From: Methylorubrum extorquens
GTDB lineage: Bacteria > Pseudomonadota > Alphaproteobacteria > Rhizobiales > Beijerinckiaceae
Assembly: GCF_024169925.1 (NCBI RefSeq)
Contig: NZ_JALJXF010000003.1
Location: forward strand, 1 to 28,890
Direction: 5' to 3'
DNA length: 28,890 nt
Each line of letters opens with the position of its first letter. Position 1 is the stretch's first letter. The notes under the pieces were generated by a model that saw only the letters and a program-made list of their open reading frames with translations, was not told the origin of the DNA and searched no databases. Both the position numbers and the translations under genes were made by a program. Shown here one piece after another: positions 6,230-13,421 of the stretch.

Positions 6230-6541
6230 ATGTCCCACCGCAGCCGCGCCGCGTCCTTCTCCTGGTCGAACGCCAAGCGCGACATGCGCGCCGACCGCAT
6301 CCAGGCCCCGGCCGGCTTCCTCGGCGCCCGCGCCCGTGTCGAGTTCGCCGCCCGCATCGGCAAGGTCGCGCTCGTGAAGGCTGACGGCAGCTTCGACCGC
6401 GCCGGCATCATGACCGCCGCTGCTGCCGCCGCGAAGGCTCATCAGGCTTCCTACGGCTCGACCTGGGCTGACGCGATGTCGGTCAGCCTCAAGGCCGCTT
6501 GGCAGGCCGCCCGCACCACTCGCTCCCGCAACGCTCACTGA
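6230..6541 (+). CDS. Hypothetical basic protein
   Basis: This 103-residue protein is not recognised. It is rich in Ala, Ser and Arg, with a middle ARARVEFAARIGKVALVKADGS and a C-terminal segment STWADAMSVSLKAAWQAAR. The latter resembles the 'alkaAW.xAk' tail I recall from short phage and plasmid proteins of unknown role. It is the first gene downstream of the promoter at 6155-6183. ATG at 6230 lacks a Shine-Dalgarno sequence; an in-frame TTG at 6215 is the alternative. The missing ribosome binding site could mean a short-leader mRNA. Confidence 0.6.
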   Translation: MSHRSRAASFSWSNAKRDMRADRIQAPAGFLGARARVEFAARIGKVALVKADGSFDRAGIMTAAAAAAKAHQASYGSTWADAMSVSLKAAWQAARTTRSRNAH

Positions 6542-6550
6542 GGCCGCGCC

Positions 6551-6925
6551 ATGCTCCCCGCTCTGACCCGCCGCGGCCTCGTGGCCGCCCTCACCCTTCC
6601 GGCTCTCGCAGGCTCCGTCCGGTCCGCACCGGCCGACCCGATCTTCGCGGCGATCGCGCTCGCTCAATCCACCGACGACGCTCTCGCAGCCCGGCTGTCC
6701 AATCTCAACGAGGATGACGCGGAGGCGGTGCGCCTCGCCGACGAGGCGTGCGACGCGGCAGACGACGCCTTCAACGCCTTACGCGACACTCGCCCGACCA
6801 CGGCCAACGGCTTCCGCGCCTTGGTCCAGTTCTACGCGGACCAAGCCGAGTTGAACGAGCCGCACTGCTGCGGCGGGCTCTACCTCCGGCACGTCCTGGC
6901 CGCCCTGCCCGAGGTAAGCGCGTGA
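6551..6925 (+). CDS. Exported DPIFAAI-domain protein (copy 1)
   Basis: This 124-residue protein starts with a signal-like segment (TRRGLVAALTLPALAGSVRSA; the paired Arg resembles a Tat signal weakly). It then carries the motif DPIFAAI (29-35), about 40 helical residues rich in Asp, Glu and Ala, and RPTTANGFRALVQFYAD (81-97). The same two motifs recur in the next four genes, so they form a tandem paralogue set. Small proteins of this pattern are, as I recall, frequent in Methylobacterium and related rhizobia, without known function. The ATG follows GAGG at eight bases, and the stop overlaps the next start as TGATG. Confidence 0.75.
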   Translation: MLPALTRRGLVAALTLPALAGSVRSAPADPIFAAIALAQSTDDALAARLSNLNEDDAEAVRLADEACDAADDAFNALRDTRPTTANGFRALVQFYADQAELNEPHCCGGLYLRHVLAALPEVSA

Positions 6926-7356
6926 TGCCGACCCGCCGCCTCGCCCTCGCTTCCATGCTCGCCATGATGGCCGCTCCCGCCATCGGCTCCACGCCGAGCC
7001 CTTTCCTCGCCGCGATCCGCCGGGCTCGCCTTGCCGACGCTGCCAACCGGCAGGCCGGCGCCGACAGCCTCGACGTGTTCGGCCCGAACGGCGCCCGCCC
7101 CGCCTACTGGCGCGCGTATCGGTTCGGTGTGCTGGCCGAGCGCTACAGCGCCCGCCGCGCGCTCCACGCTCTGACGCCCACCACGGCCGACGAGGCGTCC
7201 GCCCTGGTCGCCTACCATGCCGAGCGCGTCAGCCTGACGAATGATCCGGAGGCCGTCCGCGCTGCCCGCCGTCGGCTCCGCAAGGTGTTCGCTCGGCCCG
7301 GCGCCGCTCCGGCCCCGCCGCTGCCGGCGATCCTGAGACCGCCCGCGCCTTCCTGA
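6925..7356 (+). CDS. Exported DPIFAAI-domain protein (copy 2)
   Basis: This 143-residue protein has a clear Sec-type signal peptide (RRLALASMLAMMAAPAIGS). The mature part has a degenerate form of the paralogue motif, SPFLAAI (25-31), an Arg- and Tyr-rich middle (WRAYRFGVLAERYSARRAL) and LTPTTADEASALVAYHAE (83-100). The C-terminus is Pro/Ala-rich. ATG at 6925 shares one base with the previous stop, implying coupled translation. It is a diverged member of the same exported family; function unknown. Confidence 0.72.
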   Translation: MPTRRLALASMLAMMAAPAIGSTPSPFLAAIRRARLADAANRQAGADSLDVFGPNGARPAYWRAYRFGVLAERYSARRALHALTPTTADEASALVAYHAERVSLTNDPEAVRAARRRLRKVFARPGAAPAPPLPAILRPPAPS

Positions 7357-7430
7357 TCCGGCGCCCGCCGCACTCTCTCAAGCACCCTAACGGCGAACCC
7401 CTTTCACGAGCCCTCACAGGAGCACGAACG

Positions 7431-7967
7431 ATGACGCACGCCCTGACCATCCGCACCGACGCCGAAACCGTCCCGTACCACGCCGATCCCATCTTCGCGG
7501 CGATCGACCGCCACAGCGAGGCGTGGTCTGTCTTTCAGGTCGCCCCGGAAGGCGCCGCCAGCATCGACGCCGACGCCGAGACCTTCGACGCCCTGCACGA
7601 TCTCCTTGCCACGCCCTGCGCGACGCGGGCCGGCGCCTTCTGCCTAATCCGTCACCTTCGCTGGTGGCTCACCGAGGAAGCGGTGAACGCTGGCGCCTAC
7701 GGCACCGACGACGGCCCGAACGCCTGGACGATCGCGGAGGCCCGCGAAGCCGACCTATCGCTCTGCCTCGGCGTGGAGCGCGTGCAGCGCCTTCCGATCG
7801 CCCTGCCCTCCGGTCGCCTGCTCGGCCCTGTCATCGACCTTCGACCGGTCGCCGCCTCCACGCCCGTCCGCTTCGCCCGCCTCCTCTCCCGTGCCGGCGA
7901 TGTGGTTGCCGCCCTCGTCCTGATCGGCGGCGGCATCGGTCTGACCGGCCTCGCCTCCCTGCTCTGA
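7431..7967 (+). CDS. DPIFAAI-domain protein with C-terminal membrane anchor (copy 3)
   Basis: This 178-residue protein lacks a signal peptide but has DPIFAAI at 19-25, a helical spacer and ATPCATRAGAFCLIRHLRWW (60-79), the diverged second motif. Near the C-terminus VVAALVLIGGGIGLTGLASLL is a strong transmembrane helix, so it is probably a tail-anchored membrane protein. The ATG at 7431 follows AGGAG at eight bases. A 74-bp gap with no obvious terminator separates it from copy 2. Function unknown. Confidence 0.75.
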   Translation: MTHALTIRTDAETVPYHADPIFAAIDRHSEAWSVFQVAPEGAASIDADAETFDALHDLLATPCATRAGAFCLIRHLRWWLTEEAVNAGAYGTDDGPNAWTIAEAREADLSLCLGVERVQRLPIALPSGRLLGPVIDLRPVAASTPVRFARLLSRAGDVVAALVLIGGGIGLTGLASLL

Positions 7968-8012
7968 TCCGCCCCGATCCCGCCATCACTCTTGCCAGAG
8001 AGAGCCGATCCC

Positions 8013-8777
8013 ATGCGCAACCCGCTCCGCAACCTCGTCGCCCGCCACCCTGACAAGCTCACCATTCGCGAGCGCGTCGCCGCCACCCGTGACCGCCTCA
8101 CAGGCAAGCTGCGCGGCAACCGTGCTCCCGAGCATGGCAACGCCGTCTCGCCCGAGCTGATGTGCAGGATCGCGGAATGCCTGTCGGCAGAGGCCGCCTT
8201 GAATGCCTGCAACGATGGCAGCGATTGGCCGGAATTTCCCTCCCCCATAATTCGGCGGGCTGGGGAGGCCCGCACTGCCGTCGCGCTGTTCCCGTCCGCC
8301 GCCCCCGCCGACACATGGGCCAAGGCGCGGTGCCTGTCGCAGATCTATGACCGCGAAAGCATGAAGGCCGAAGTTGCGAAAGACGCCGCAACCGGGATCA
8401 CGCTCGATGGCTTCGCGGTCGCCTTGGCCGAGGAGGTCATTGATCTGACCAAGAACGCGGGCGCCTCGGCACTCCCGTCTGCGCAGCCCGATCCGATTTT
8501 CGCAGTCATCGCCGAGGGCGAGCGGCTGCTGCGGGTCTCCGATGAACTGTTCATCATTCCCGATCCTGACATCGACCCGCTGCCTGAGAAGCTTGAGGCG
8601 TTGGATGCGGTGTTCGAGCACCTCGACAACGTTTTGTTCAAGACGATGCCGACAACGGCGGCCGGCTGTGTGGCGCTGGCCCGGTTCGCACTGCACTACC
8701 ACAAGACGCAGGGCGTCCACATCAGCGACGATGAAACCCTGATCTTCTCGCTGATCGCTCAATCGCCCGCGCTCTGA
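8013..8777 (+). CDS. DPIFAAI-domain protein, long form (copy 4)
   Basis: This 254-residue soluble protein has an N-terminal basic segment ARHPDKLTIRERVAATRDRL (10-29) that matches the start of copy 5 (KRDPNRLTLKQRAAALK). A middle helical domain follows (about 45-148), then DPIFAVI (160-166) and MPTTAAGCVALARFALHYH (212-230). The shared three-part layout with copy 5 shows they are duplicates. ATG at 8013 is chosen because AGAGAG lies upstream; a TTG at 7992 gives a longer version without a good ribosome binding site. No known function. Confidence 0.75.
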   Translation: MRNPLRNLVARHPDKLTIRERVAATRDRLTGKLRGNRAPEHGNAVSPELMCRIAECLSAEAALNACNDGSDWPEFPSPIIRRAGEARTAVALFPSAAPADTWAKARCLSQIYDRESMKAEVAKDAATGITLDGFAVALAEEVIDLTKNAGASALPSAQPDPIFAVIAEGERLLRVSDELFIIPDPDIDPLPEKLEALDAVFEHLDNVLFKTMPTTAAGCVALARFALHYHKTQGVHISDDETLIFSLIAQSPAL

Positions 8778-8841
8778 CCCTGCCCTAGCGGCGGGGTGCC
8801 ACTCGCCGCGCTCGCCTCATCCAACATCAGGAAGCGCCCCC

Positions 8842-10083
8842 ATGGCTTCACTCAACCTGCGCGCCGCCCTCAAGCGCGATCCGAACCGCCTGACCCTCAA
8901 GCAGCGTGCAGCCGCGCTCAAGGCCACTGCTGGCCGCGTTTTTCGCCGCCGACCGGTCGCCGTTGCTCCGGCTGCCGAAGGTGCCGACCCGCGCCTCGTG
9001 GCGATGGTCGCGGAGCTTCTGGAGGCGCGCCGCAAGCTCAACGATCCCGCCATTCCCGACGGCCCGGAAATTGATGCCGTTGCCGAGCGGGAAACGCACT
9101 TGTGCCTCGAAATCCATCGGTTCCCGGCTCAGTCCATCCACGACATGCGGGCCAAGCTCCCTCTCCTCCGCGAGGAAGCCGAGGACATGGCGCGGAGATG
9201 GGACGGCCGGCGCGTGCCTTTTGAGGAGTCGTTGCCCGGTACGGCCTGGACGAGCCTACTGCGTGACATCGAGCATTTAGCGGGTGTAGGGCCCAAAACT
9301 GACATCGCGCCCGACCCGATCCTTGCGGCAATTGAGGCGAGCAAGGCCGCGCACGCGGTACGAGATGCTTGGGAGCAGCGCTTCAATGGGGGCACGAAGC
9401 CGAGCGCGGCCGATTTCGCGGAAGAAGAGCACCTGAACGGTGCGCAATTCGCTGCCCATGAGGCGGCATTGTCCACGGTGCCGACATCTGCCGCCGGGCG
9501 CCTCGCTCTGCTCGAATATCTGCGCTGGCAGATGGGGCTCTTCGGCATGGCCGATGGAAGCCCGCCAGATGCTCACAGCGAATTTTGGCCGGATGCCTAC
9601 AAGGCGCTGAAAGCAGCCCTGGCATTTGAGGCCGATCCGCAGGCGCACCAGAGCGCAGGCGTCAGCAACGTGGACGTGAAAGCTAGCTCTGGGTCTGCCG
9701 AACGCGACCTGTCGAAAGAAGCGTTCGACTACGCTCGCGGCCTCGACCTTTCCGGCGTGTCGTATGGTGCCCTGTGTCGGCTCTACGATGTCTTCCTATC
9801 CGCGCACACTTTGCTTTCGCCACACGAGGACGAGGCGGCGTTCACCAGCGGCAAGGTCGGAAACTTCCGGGTTCTTTCGACCGCCGGCCTCGTCGTTGAG
9901 GCAGAGATAAACCGCCTTGGGTGCCTGCGCGACACTGTGGTGATGGAGATGGAGCGCCGCAAGCCGGAGGATCGCACTGACAACCGGATGCGGCTTGAGG
10001 TCGTGATTGCTCACAGAATGAGGAGCGAGGGGGATATCAGCGACGCCTTGCTCGCCGAGTATGCGGAAGCCCGGAGAGCCTGA
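8842..10083 (+). CDS. DPIFAAI-domain protein, longest form (copy 5)
   Basis: This 413-residue protein has the same parts as copy 4: basic start with KRDPNRLTLKQRAAALK (11-27), a middle helical domain (about 48-150), DPILAAI (158-164) and VPTSAAGRLALLEYLRW (213-229). It adds a further domain (about 275-413) with LSKEAFDYARGLDLSGVSYG and FRVLSTAGLVVEAEINRLG. The added part is largely helical and unrecognised. ATG at 8842 follows AGGAAG at seven bases. It is the largest gene of the rightward run and the best candidate for its main product; cytoplasmic location is inferred from the lack of a signal. Confidence 0.78.
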   Translation: MASLNLRAALKRDPNRLTLKQRAAALKATAGRVFRRRPVAVAPAAEGADPRLVAMVAELLEARRKLNDPAIPDGPEIDAVAERETHLCLEIHRFPAQSIHDMRAKLPLLREEAEDMARRWDGRRVPFEESLPGTAWTSLLRDIEHLAGVGPKTDIAPDPILAAIEASKAAHAVRDAWEQRFNGGTKPSAADFAEEEHLNGAQFAAHEAALSTVPTSAAGRLALLEYLRWQMGLFGMADGSPPDAHSEFWPDAYKALKAALAFEADPQAHQSAGVSNVDVKASSGSAERDLSKEAFDYARGLDLSGVSYGALCRLYDVFLSAHTLLSPHEDEAAFTSGKVGNFRVLSTAGLVVEAEINRLGCLRDTVVMEMERRKPEDRTDNRMRLEVVIAHRMRSEGDISDALLAEYAEARRA

Positions 10084-10086
10084 GCC

Positions 10087-10359
10087 GTGCCGAACGTCAT
10101 CACCTTTCGCCCGCGCAAGCCGTCGGCTTCCGTGTCCTCGACTGCGGTGCTGGAAGGCTCCGCACTCCGAGCCGAGATCGAGCAGGCCGCACAAGCCGCG
10201 CTCGACCAAGCCGACCGGCTGATTGCCCTCCTCGATAGCCTCGATGGCAACACCGACGACCAGGACGGCGGCGACGCCGAACCGTCCCTCGCCGCCCCTG
10301 AGGGGCACGACAGCCAGGTCGTTTGGCTGCGCGGCTCCGACCGCGACCTAGAAGCCTGA
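10087..10359 (+). CDS. Small acidic protein, VITFRPR type
   Basis: This 90-residue protein begins PNVITFRPRKP, has a helix EIEQAAQAALDQADRLIALLDSLDG, and ends in an acidic tail with EPSLAAPEGHDSQVVWLRG. I recall proteins with a similar 'LDxLDGDxDxE...DEPSL' layout in alphaproteobacterial phage and plasmid DNA, without assigned role. The GTG start at 10087 lies three bases after the previous stop and follows GGAGAG. It is probably co-translated with copy 5. Confidence 0.68.
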   Translation: MPNVITFRPRKPSASVSSTAVLEGSALRAEIEQAAQAALDQADRLIALLDSLDGNTDDQDGGDAEPSLAAPEGHDSQVVWLRGSDRDLEA

Positions 10360-10381
10360 TCCCCCACCGGAGACCCGTTCA

Positions 10382-10561
10382 GTGAAAGCCCGTTTGACCG
10401 CCCGCGCTGCCCTCGCCTTCGGGATGCGCTCTCTTGCCCGTGACGCCCTCCGGCTCGGCCGGGCCAGCCGCCGCCTGTTCGTCCAGGCGCGGAAGGATGC
10501 GGGGCAAGGCTCGCGCGTCTCGACCGCCCTCCTCGTCTGCCTCATGCTGGTGGGTCTGTGA
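10382..10561 (+). CDS. Small membrane protein
   Basis: This 59-residue product has an Arg-rich amphipathic N-terminal half (RLTARAALAFGMRSLARDAL and RASRRLFVQARKD) and a hydrophobic C-terminal helix STALLVCLMLVGL. The GTG start at 10382 follows GGAG at nine bases. The stop at 10559-10561 touches an ATG of the next frame. Length and coupling fit a real short gene in the run; identity unknown. Confidence 0.5.
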   Translation: MKARLTARAALAFGMRSLARDALRLGRASRRLFVQARKDAGQGSRVSTALLVCLMLVGL

Positions 10562-10587
10562 TGCCGCGCCTAACGGAAGAAAGAACA

Positions 10588-11040
10588 ATGGAAGACGAGA
10601 CTTTCACGCTAGATGGCATCCCCCATCGCTTGAGCTTTGAGCGCGCCGACGGCGAATGGCTCGCCCACGCCCACCGAAACGGTCGGCGCGTTGGATGCGT
10701 CATGCGATTGTCGGAGAGCATTGTCGCGTCGCCTGACGCTGCCCGCATGATCCTGACTGACGGCGCAAAGGCGATAATCGCTTCCCTGCAATGGCAAGGG
10801 GCGGCAGCAGCCGCGCGGCCGGTTCCTTTCACGCATGAAGGGATAAGCTACGAAATCTGGCCGGAGAGCCGAAACTACGCATCAGGAGCAACGGTCTATC
10901 GAGACGGCACGCTGATCGCCTCAACGGACGATGTGCCGTGGCCGGACAAAGTCGGCGGGCCAGAAGAGGACGCGGAGGCGATTGAGCGGGCGCGCTGGCT
11001 GGTCATGTCCGGTTTCCGCGGTCCAGGCAGGGGGCAGTAA
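10588..11040 (+). CDS. Hypothetical protein
   Basis: This 150-residue protein is not recognised. It reads as two similar alpha/beta units: FTLDGIPHRLSFERADGEWLAHAHRNGRRVG near the start and FTHEGISYEIWPESRNYASGATVYRDGTLIAS later, both with G-I-(P/S) turns and repeated strands. This suggests an internal duplication. ATG at 10588 follows GGAAGA at seven bases and is preferred to the starts at 10558/10561. Its stop overlaps the next start as TAATG. Confidence 0.65.
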   Translation: MEDETFTLDGIPHRLSFERADGEWLAHAHRNGRRVGCVMRLSESIVASPDAARMILTDGAKAIIASLQWQGAAAAARPVPFTHEGISYEIWPESRNYASGATVYRDGTLIASTDDVPWPDKVGGPEEDAEAIERARWLVMSGFRGPGRGQ

Positions 11041-11387
11041 TGCCGACCGACCTTCTCCCCGCCCGTTCCCGCCGCCTGTCGTGGCGCCAGACCGTCGCGC
11101 TAATGTGGTTGCTGGCGCGCGCATGGCGCCTCCACCGGCAGATGGAGAACACAGCCGGCCGCCTGTCCGTTCGTGAGGACGAGGCCGACAGCGCCGCCCT
11201 TCTTAAGAGCGCGCGGCGATGGGTTGCCATTCAAGACCGGATTGCGACGCTGCTCAACGCGGAGCCGCCGGAGCACGTCGCCGAGCTGCGCGAGATGTTC
11301 GCCCGGCCGCTGCTGAGCGGCCCGACTCCGGTCGAACCGCCCAGCGTTGCGCATCCCGACCGCGCCGCGGCCATGCTGCCGAAGTAG
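11040..11387 (+). CDS. Hypothetical protein with N-terminal hydrophobic helix
   Basis: This 115-residue protein has RQTVALMWLLARAWRLHRQM near the start, a helix that may associate with the membrane. A charged helical part follows (EDEADSAALLKSARRWVAIQDRIATLL) and then a proline-rich tail. ATG at 11040 overlaps the preceding TAA by one base and follows a GGGGG run. It is the last gene of the rightward run; array C (11412-11465) follows it. Function unknown. Confidence 0.62.
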   Translation: MPTDLLPARSRRLSWRQTVALMWLLARAWRLHRQMENTAGRLSVREDEADSAALLKSARRWVAIQDRIATLLNAEPPEHVAELREMFARPLLSGPTPVEPPSVAHPDRAAAMLPK

Positions 11388-11403
11388 CGCTCGGCGCTAG
11401 GAA

Positions 11404-11465
11404 GCTCAATCGCAATCCAGATTGCAAGCTATCGTGATAGCAAGATTGCTAGCTACCGAGATTTC
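11404..11465. repeat. Octad array C (candidate second partition site)
   Basis: Hexamers GCAATC (11412), GATTGC (11420), GCTATC (11428), GATAGC (11436) and GATTGC (11444) follow one another every 8 bp, then GCTACC (11452) and GATTTC (11460) with one change each. Neighbouring units form dyads GCAATC-ca-GATTGC and GCTATC-gt-GATAGC. The array sits between the ends of convergent genes, 5.5 kb from parA, and uses the same units as arrays A and B. Confidence 0.7.
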
Positions 11466-11580
11466 AAGTTCCCGCCCGCGCTGGCACGCGGCGCGGGATA
11501 GGGGCCGGCGGCTCGTGCATCGCTCTGGCAGGCGATCCGGGGCAACCGCCGGCCTCGCCTATTTGCCTCGCGCTCGCCGG
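11466..11580. other. Intergenic DNA between convergent genes
   Basis: Nothing coding is supported. The GC-rich sequence carries GCGCGGG/CCCGCGC-like inverted words around 11471-11502 that could act as a bidirectional transcription end for the converging genes at 11387 and 11581. Confidence 0.3.
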
Positions 11581-11751
11581 CTACGATCGACGCGCGCCGA
11601 TTGCGTACAGGATCAGCCCAACGAAGCCGATTACACCTACGAGCTTCGCCGCGCCGCTGATTTGCGCCAAGAGCGGAAGGTCTGATGGTGGGTCGCGCAC
11701 CCAACCGCCGACAACCGGATCGTAGAGAAGGAACACGGTCTGACCTTTCAC
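11581..11751 (-). CDS. Small membrane protein
   Basis: This 56-residue protein has a soluble start (KGQTVFLLYDPVVGGWVRDPP) and a C-terminal transmembrane helix AAKLVGVIGFVGLILYAIG with a basic end. GTG at 11751 is preceded closely by AGGGG. A longer ATG start at 11883 overlaps the HNH gene and is less likely. It lies directly downstream of the HNH gene on the same strand and may be co-transcribed. Unrecognised. Confidence 0.45.
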   Translation of the reverse strand: MKGQTVFLLYDPVVGGWVRDPPSDLPLLAQISGAAKLVGVIGFVGLILYAIGARRS

Positions 11752-11768
11752 GGCCCCTAGCCGTAGCT

Positions 11769-12197
11769 CTACCCGTAAGGCCCGCGAAACAGGTCGCCGA
11801 GCGCCTTCCGCCTGAATAAGGTCCGCCACCGCCGCCGACGGTGCTCCGGCGCGTCGTGCAGCATGTGGCAGCGCTGGCACCACGCCGCGAGGTTCGCCGG
11901 GCTATTGTCGGCCGTGTCGTGGTTTCGGTGGCCGGTGGCGAGCACGACCCGTGTCGTTCGGACCTCGCCGAGCACATCGGCCGCGCCGACCTCGATGCAG
12001 ACGAAGCCGCCGGCACCGTCGCGCCAGGATGCCGCCACCTCATCCCACCACCGCCCGTCGCCGAGGCAGAACACCGTGCACCCGTGCGGACGCTGGCACG
12101 CCTCGCACCGGCCCTTGGCGCGGCCGAACCGGATCACCGCCGAGAGCTGCGGCCAGTCGATCGGATAGAAGAACCGATGCTCGCGCCGGATCGGCAT
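11769..12197 (-). CDS. HNH nuclease-like protein
   Basis: This 142-residue protein has a start (MPIRREHRFFYPIDWPQLSA) typical of a small alphaproteobacterial HNH family. A zinc-binding pair Cys31/Cys34 (CEAC) and a second pair Cys107/Cys110 (WCQRCH) bracket the fold. The active region is ATGHRNHDTADNSPANLAAW, with His90 or His93 and Asn residues as candidate catalytic and metal ligands. Such proteins are predicted endonucleases, often near phage or plasmid genes. ATG at 12197 is chosen by family start. A longer frame from 12287 exists; neither has a good ribosome binding site. Target unknown. Confidence 0.82.
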   Translation of the reverse strand: MPIRREHRFFYPIDWPQLSAVIRFGRAKGRCEACQRPHGCTVFCLGDGRWWDEVAASWRDGAGGFVCIEVGAADVLGEVRTTRVVLATGHRNHDTADNSPANLAAWCQRCHMLHDAPEHRRRRWRTLFRRKALGDLFRGPYG

Positions 12198-12542
12198 GGC
12201 AGAGACCGCAAGCCCAGGGCTACGGCCCCGCTTAGGCTCACGGCCGGTTAATGCCAAGTTGACTCGGGACCGCCGCCCGGCGGACATGCCTAGTCCGGCC
12301 GGGCCTCGTCGTGCGCGAGTCGTGAGCCGGGATAGGAGATCAGAGCCGCGAGCTAGACCCCGAAACGACTACGGCCCCCCTGTCGCCAAACAGGAGGGCC
12401 GCGAAATCGAGATGGCCTGTGGAGGCACGACACAATCCCCCACAAGCCATAGCTCCCGACGGGAGTCAACGGGAACGCCAATTCCCGTGAGCGATGAAGT
12501 CGTGCCTGGACCCTGACCGCGGCCCGTGAGGGACCGTGACTG
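12198..12542. promoter_or_regulatory. Divergent intergenic region with three hairpins
   Basis: This region lies between the leftward HNH gene and the rightward winged-helix gene. It contains a long hairpin at 12372-12401, a 13-bp palindrome CTCCCG-a-CGGGAG at 12453-12465, and a hairpin ACGGGAA-cgccaa-TTCCCGT at 12469-12488. A TTGACT at 12259-12264 might be a -35, but no matching -10 is clear. The hairpins would lie in the leader of the gene at 12543. Confidence 0.5.
12372..12401. terminator. Strong stem-loop, terminator-like
   Basis: CGGCCCCCCTGT pairs with ACAGGAGGGCCG around the loop CGCCAA, giving a 12-bp stem with one mismatch. No T-tract follows on either strand, so it may be a leader structure or a factor-dependent end rather than a standard intrinsic terminator. 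Confidence 0.45.
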
Positions 12543-13322
12543 ATGTTCTGTGACCAGATCCGCCAGAGTGCGGAGGCGGCCCCGCGCGCCGCGTTGCCGG
12601 CCGTGGCGGCTGCGCTGTGGAAGGCGTTCGCCGCCGGCCATGTGACGGAGGCCGAGGCCGAGGCCCTGTCCGCCCTGATCGAGGCCCGGCAGGCTTTGCG
12701 GCCCCCCAATCCGGGGACCGCAAGCGGAGCCATCAACCCGGATGCCTCGCAGGATCGCGCCAGGAGCCTCAGGACGGGCCGAAGCGGTTCGCGGCCACGG
12801 ACTGACGCAAGCCTAGAACGCCGCCGCCGCTGGGCCGCCTCTGGGCGAATGCCGCCAGCCATCGCCGCCCGGTTCACCCTCGCGGAGCAGGCCGTGCTTT
12901 CCCTCGTCGCGGCCGAGACCTCGCGTCGGAAGGATTGTCGCCTCTCCGTCGGCGGAATGGCGGCTATCGCAGGCGTGTCGGAGACCACCGTGCGCAACGC
13001 GATCCGCGAGGCCGTGAAGCTCGGCCTACTCACTGTCGAGGAACGCCGCCTCACGGGTTGGCGCAACGACACCAACGTGGTGCGCATCATCTCGGCCGAG
13101 TGGCTGTCTTGGCTGCGGCTCACCCGCCGGTCCCCAAATCCAGGGAGCGGGCTTTCGCTCACGGATGAGCAAAAGGGGGGAGGGTGCAAAAGCGCGAACC
13201 CCACGCCTACAGATATTCAAGATCGGGGAGAACTGAGGCGAGCGGAGCCGTCGCAGGGGCTTCCGAAGGGAAGCGGGCGACCCGAAGCGCGGAGATCCGA
13301 GCGGCATCGTTCCGGCCGGTAG
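12543..13322 (+). CDS. Winged-helix DNA-binding protein (Methylobacterium type)
   Basis: This 259-residue protein has an N-terminal helical segment (RAALPAVAAALWKAFAAG and TEAEAEALSALIEARQAL), a linker, the block GSRPRTDASLERRRRWAASG (82-101), then a winged-helix domain (about 112-185). In that domain LSVGGMAAIAGVSETTVRNA is the HTH and LLTVEERRLTGWRNDTNVVRI the wing. The tail is basic and disordered. I recall close relatives as frequent in Methylobacterium, annotated only as helix-turn-helix proteins, so the role (replication or regulation) is open. GAGG lies 11 bases upstream of the ATG. It sits downstream of three leader hairpins. Confidence 0.8.
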   Translation: MFCDQIRQSAEAAPRAALPAVAAALWKAFAAGHVTEAEAEALSALIEARQALRPPNPGTASGAINPDASQDRARSLRTGRSGSRPRTDASLERRRRWAASGRMPPAIAARFTLAEQAVLSLVAAETSRRKDCRLSVGGMAAIAGVSETTVRNAIREAVKLGLLTVEERRLTGWRNDTNVVRIISAEWLSWLRLTRRSPNPGSGLSLTDEQKGGGCKSANPTPTDIQDRGELRRAEPSQGLPKGSGRPEARRSERHRSGR

Positions 13323-13421
13323 AGCCGCCGCAGCCATGCGAAGGGCGCAAGCGCACGTTCGGCAAATCGGACGCAGGGCCGTCGGCTTGTCGGCCGTCAG
13401 GTTGTGCGCCACCTTGAGCGT

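Noticed and set aside
7986..8762. Minus-strand frame of 258 codons
   Set aside because: It mirrors paralogue copy 4, which has a ribosome binding site and shared motifs.
11453..12043. Minus-strand frame of 196 codons
   Set aside because: It overlaps the HNH gene in another frame and is Arg/Ser/Pro-rich without domain features.
12353..13204. Minus-strand frame of 283 codons
   Set aside because: It is antisense to the winged-helix gene at 12543-13322, rich in Arg and Ser, with no recognisable domain.
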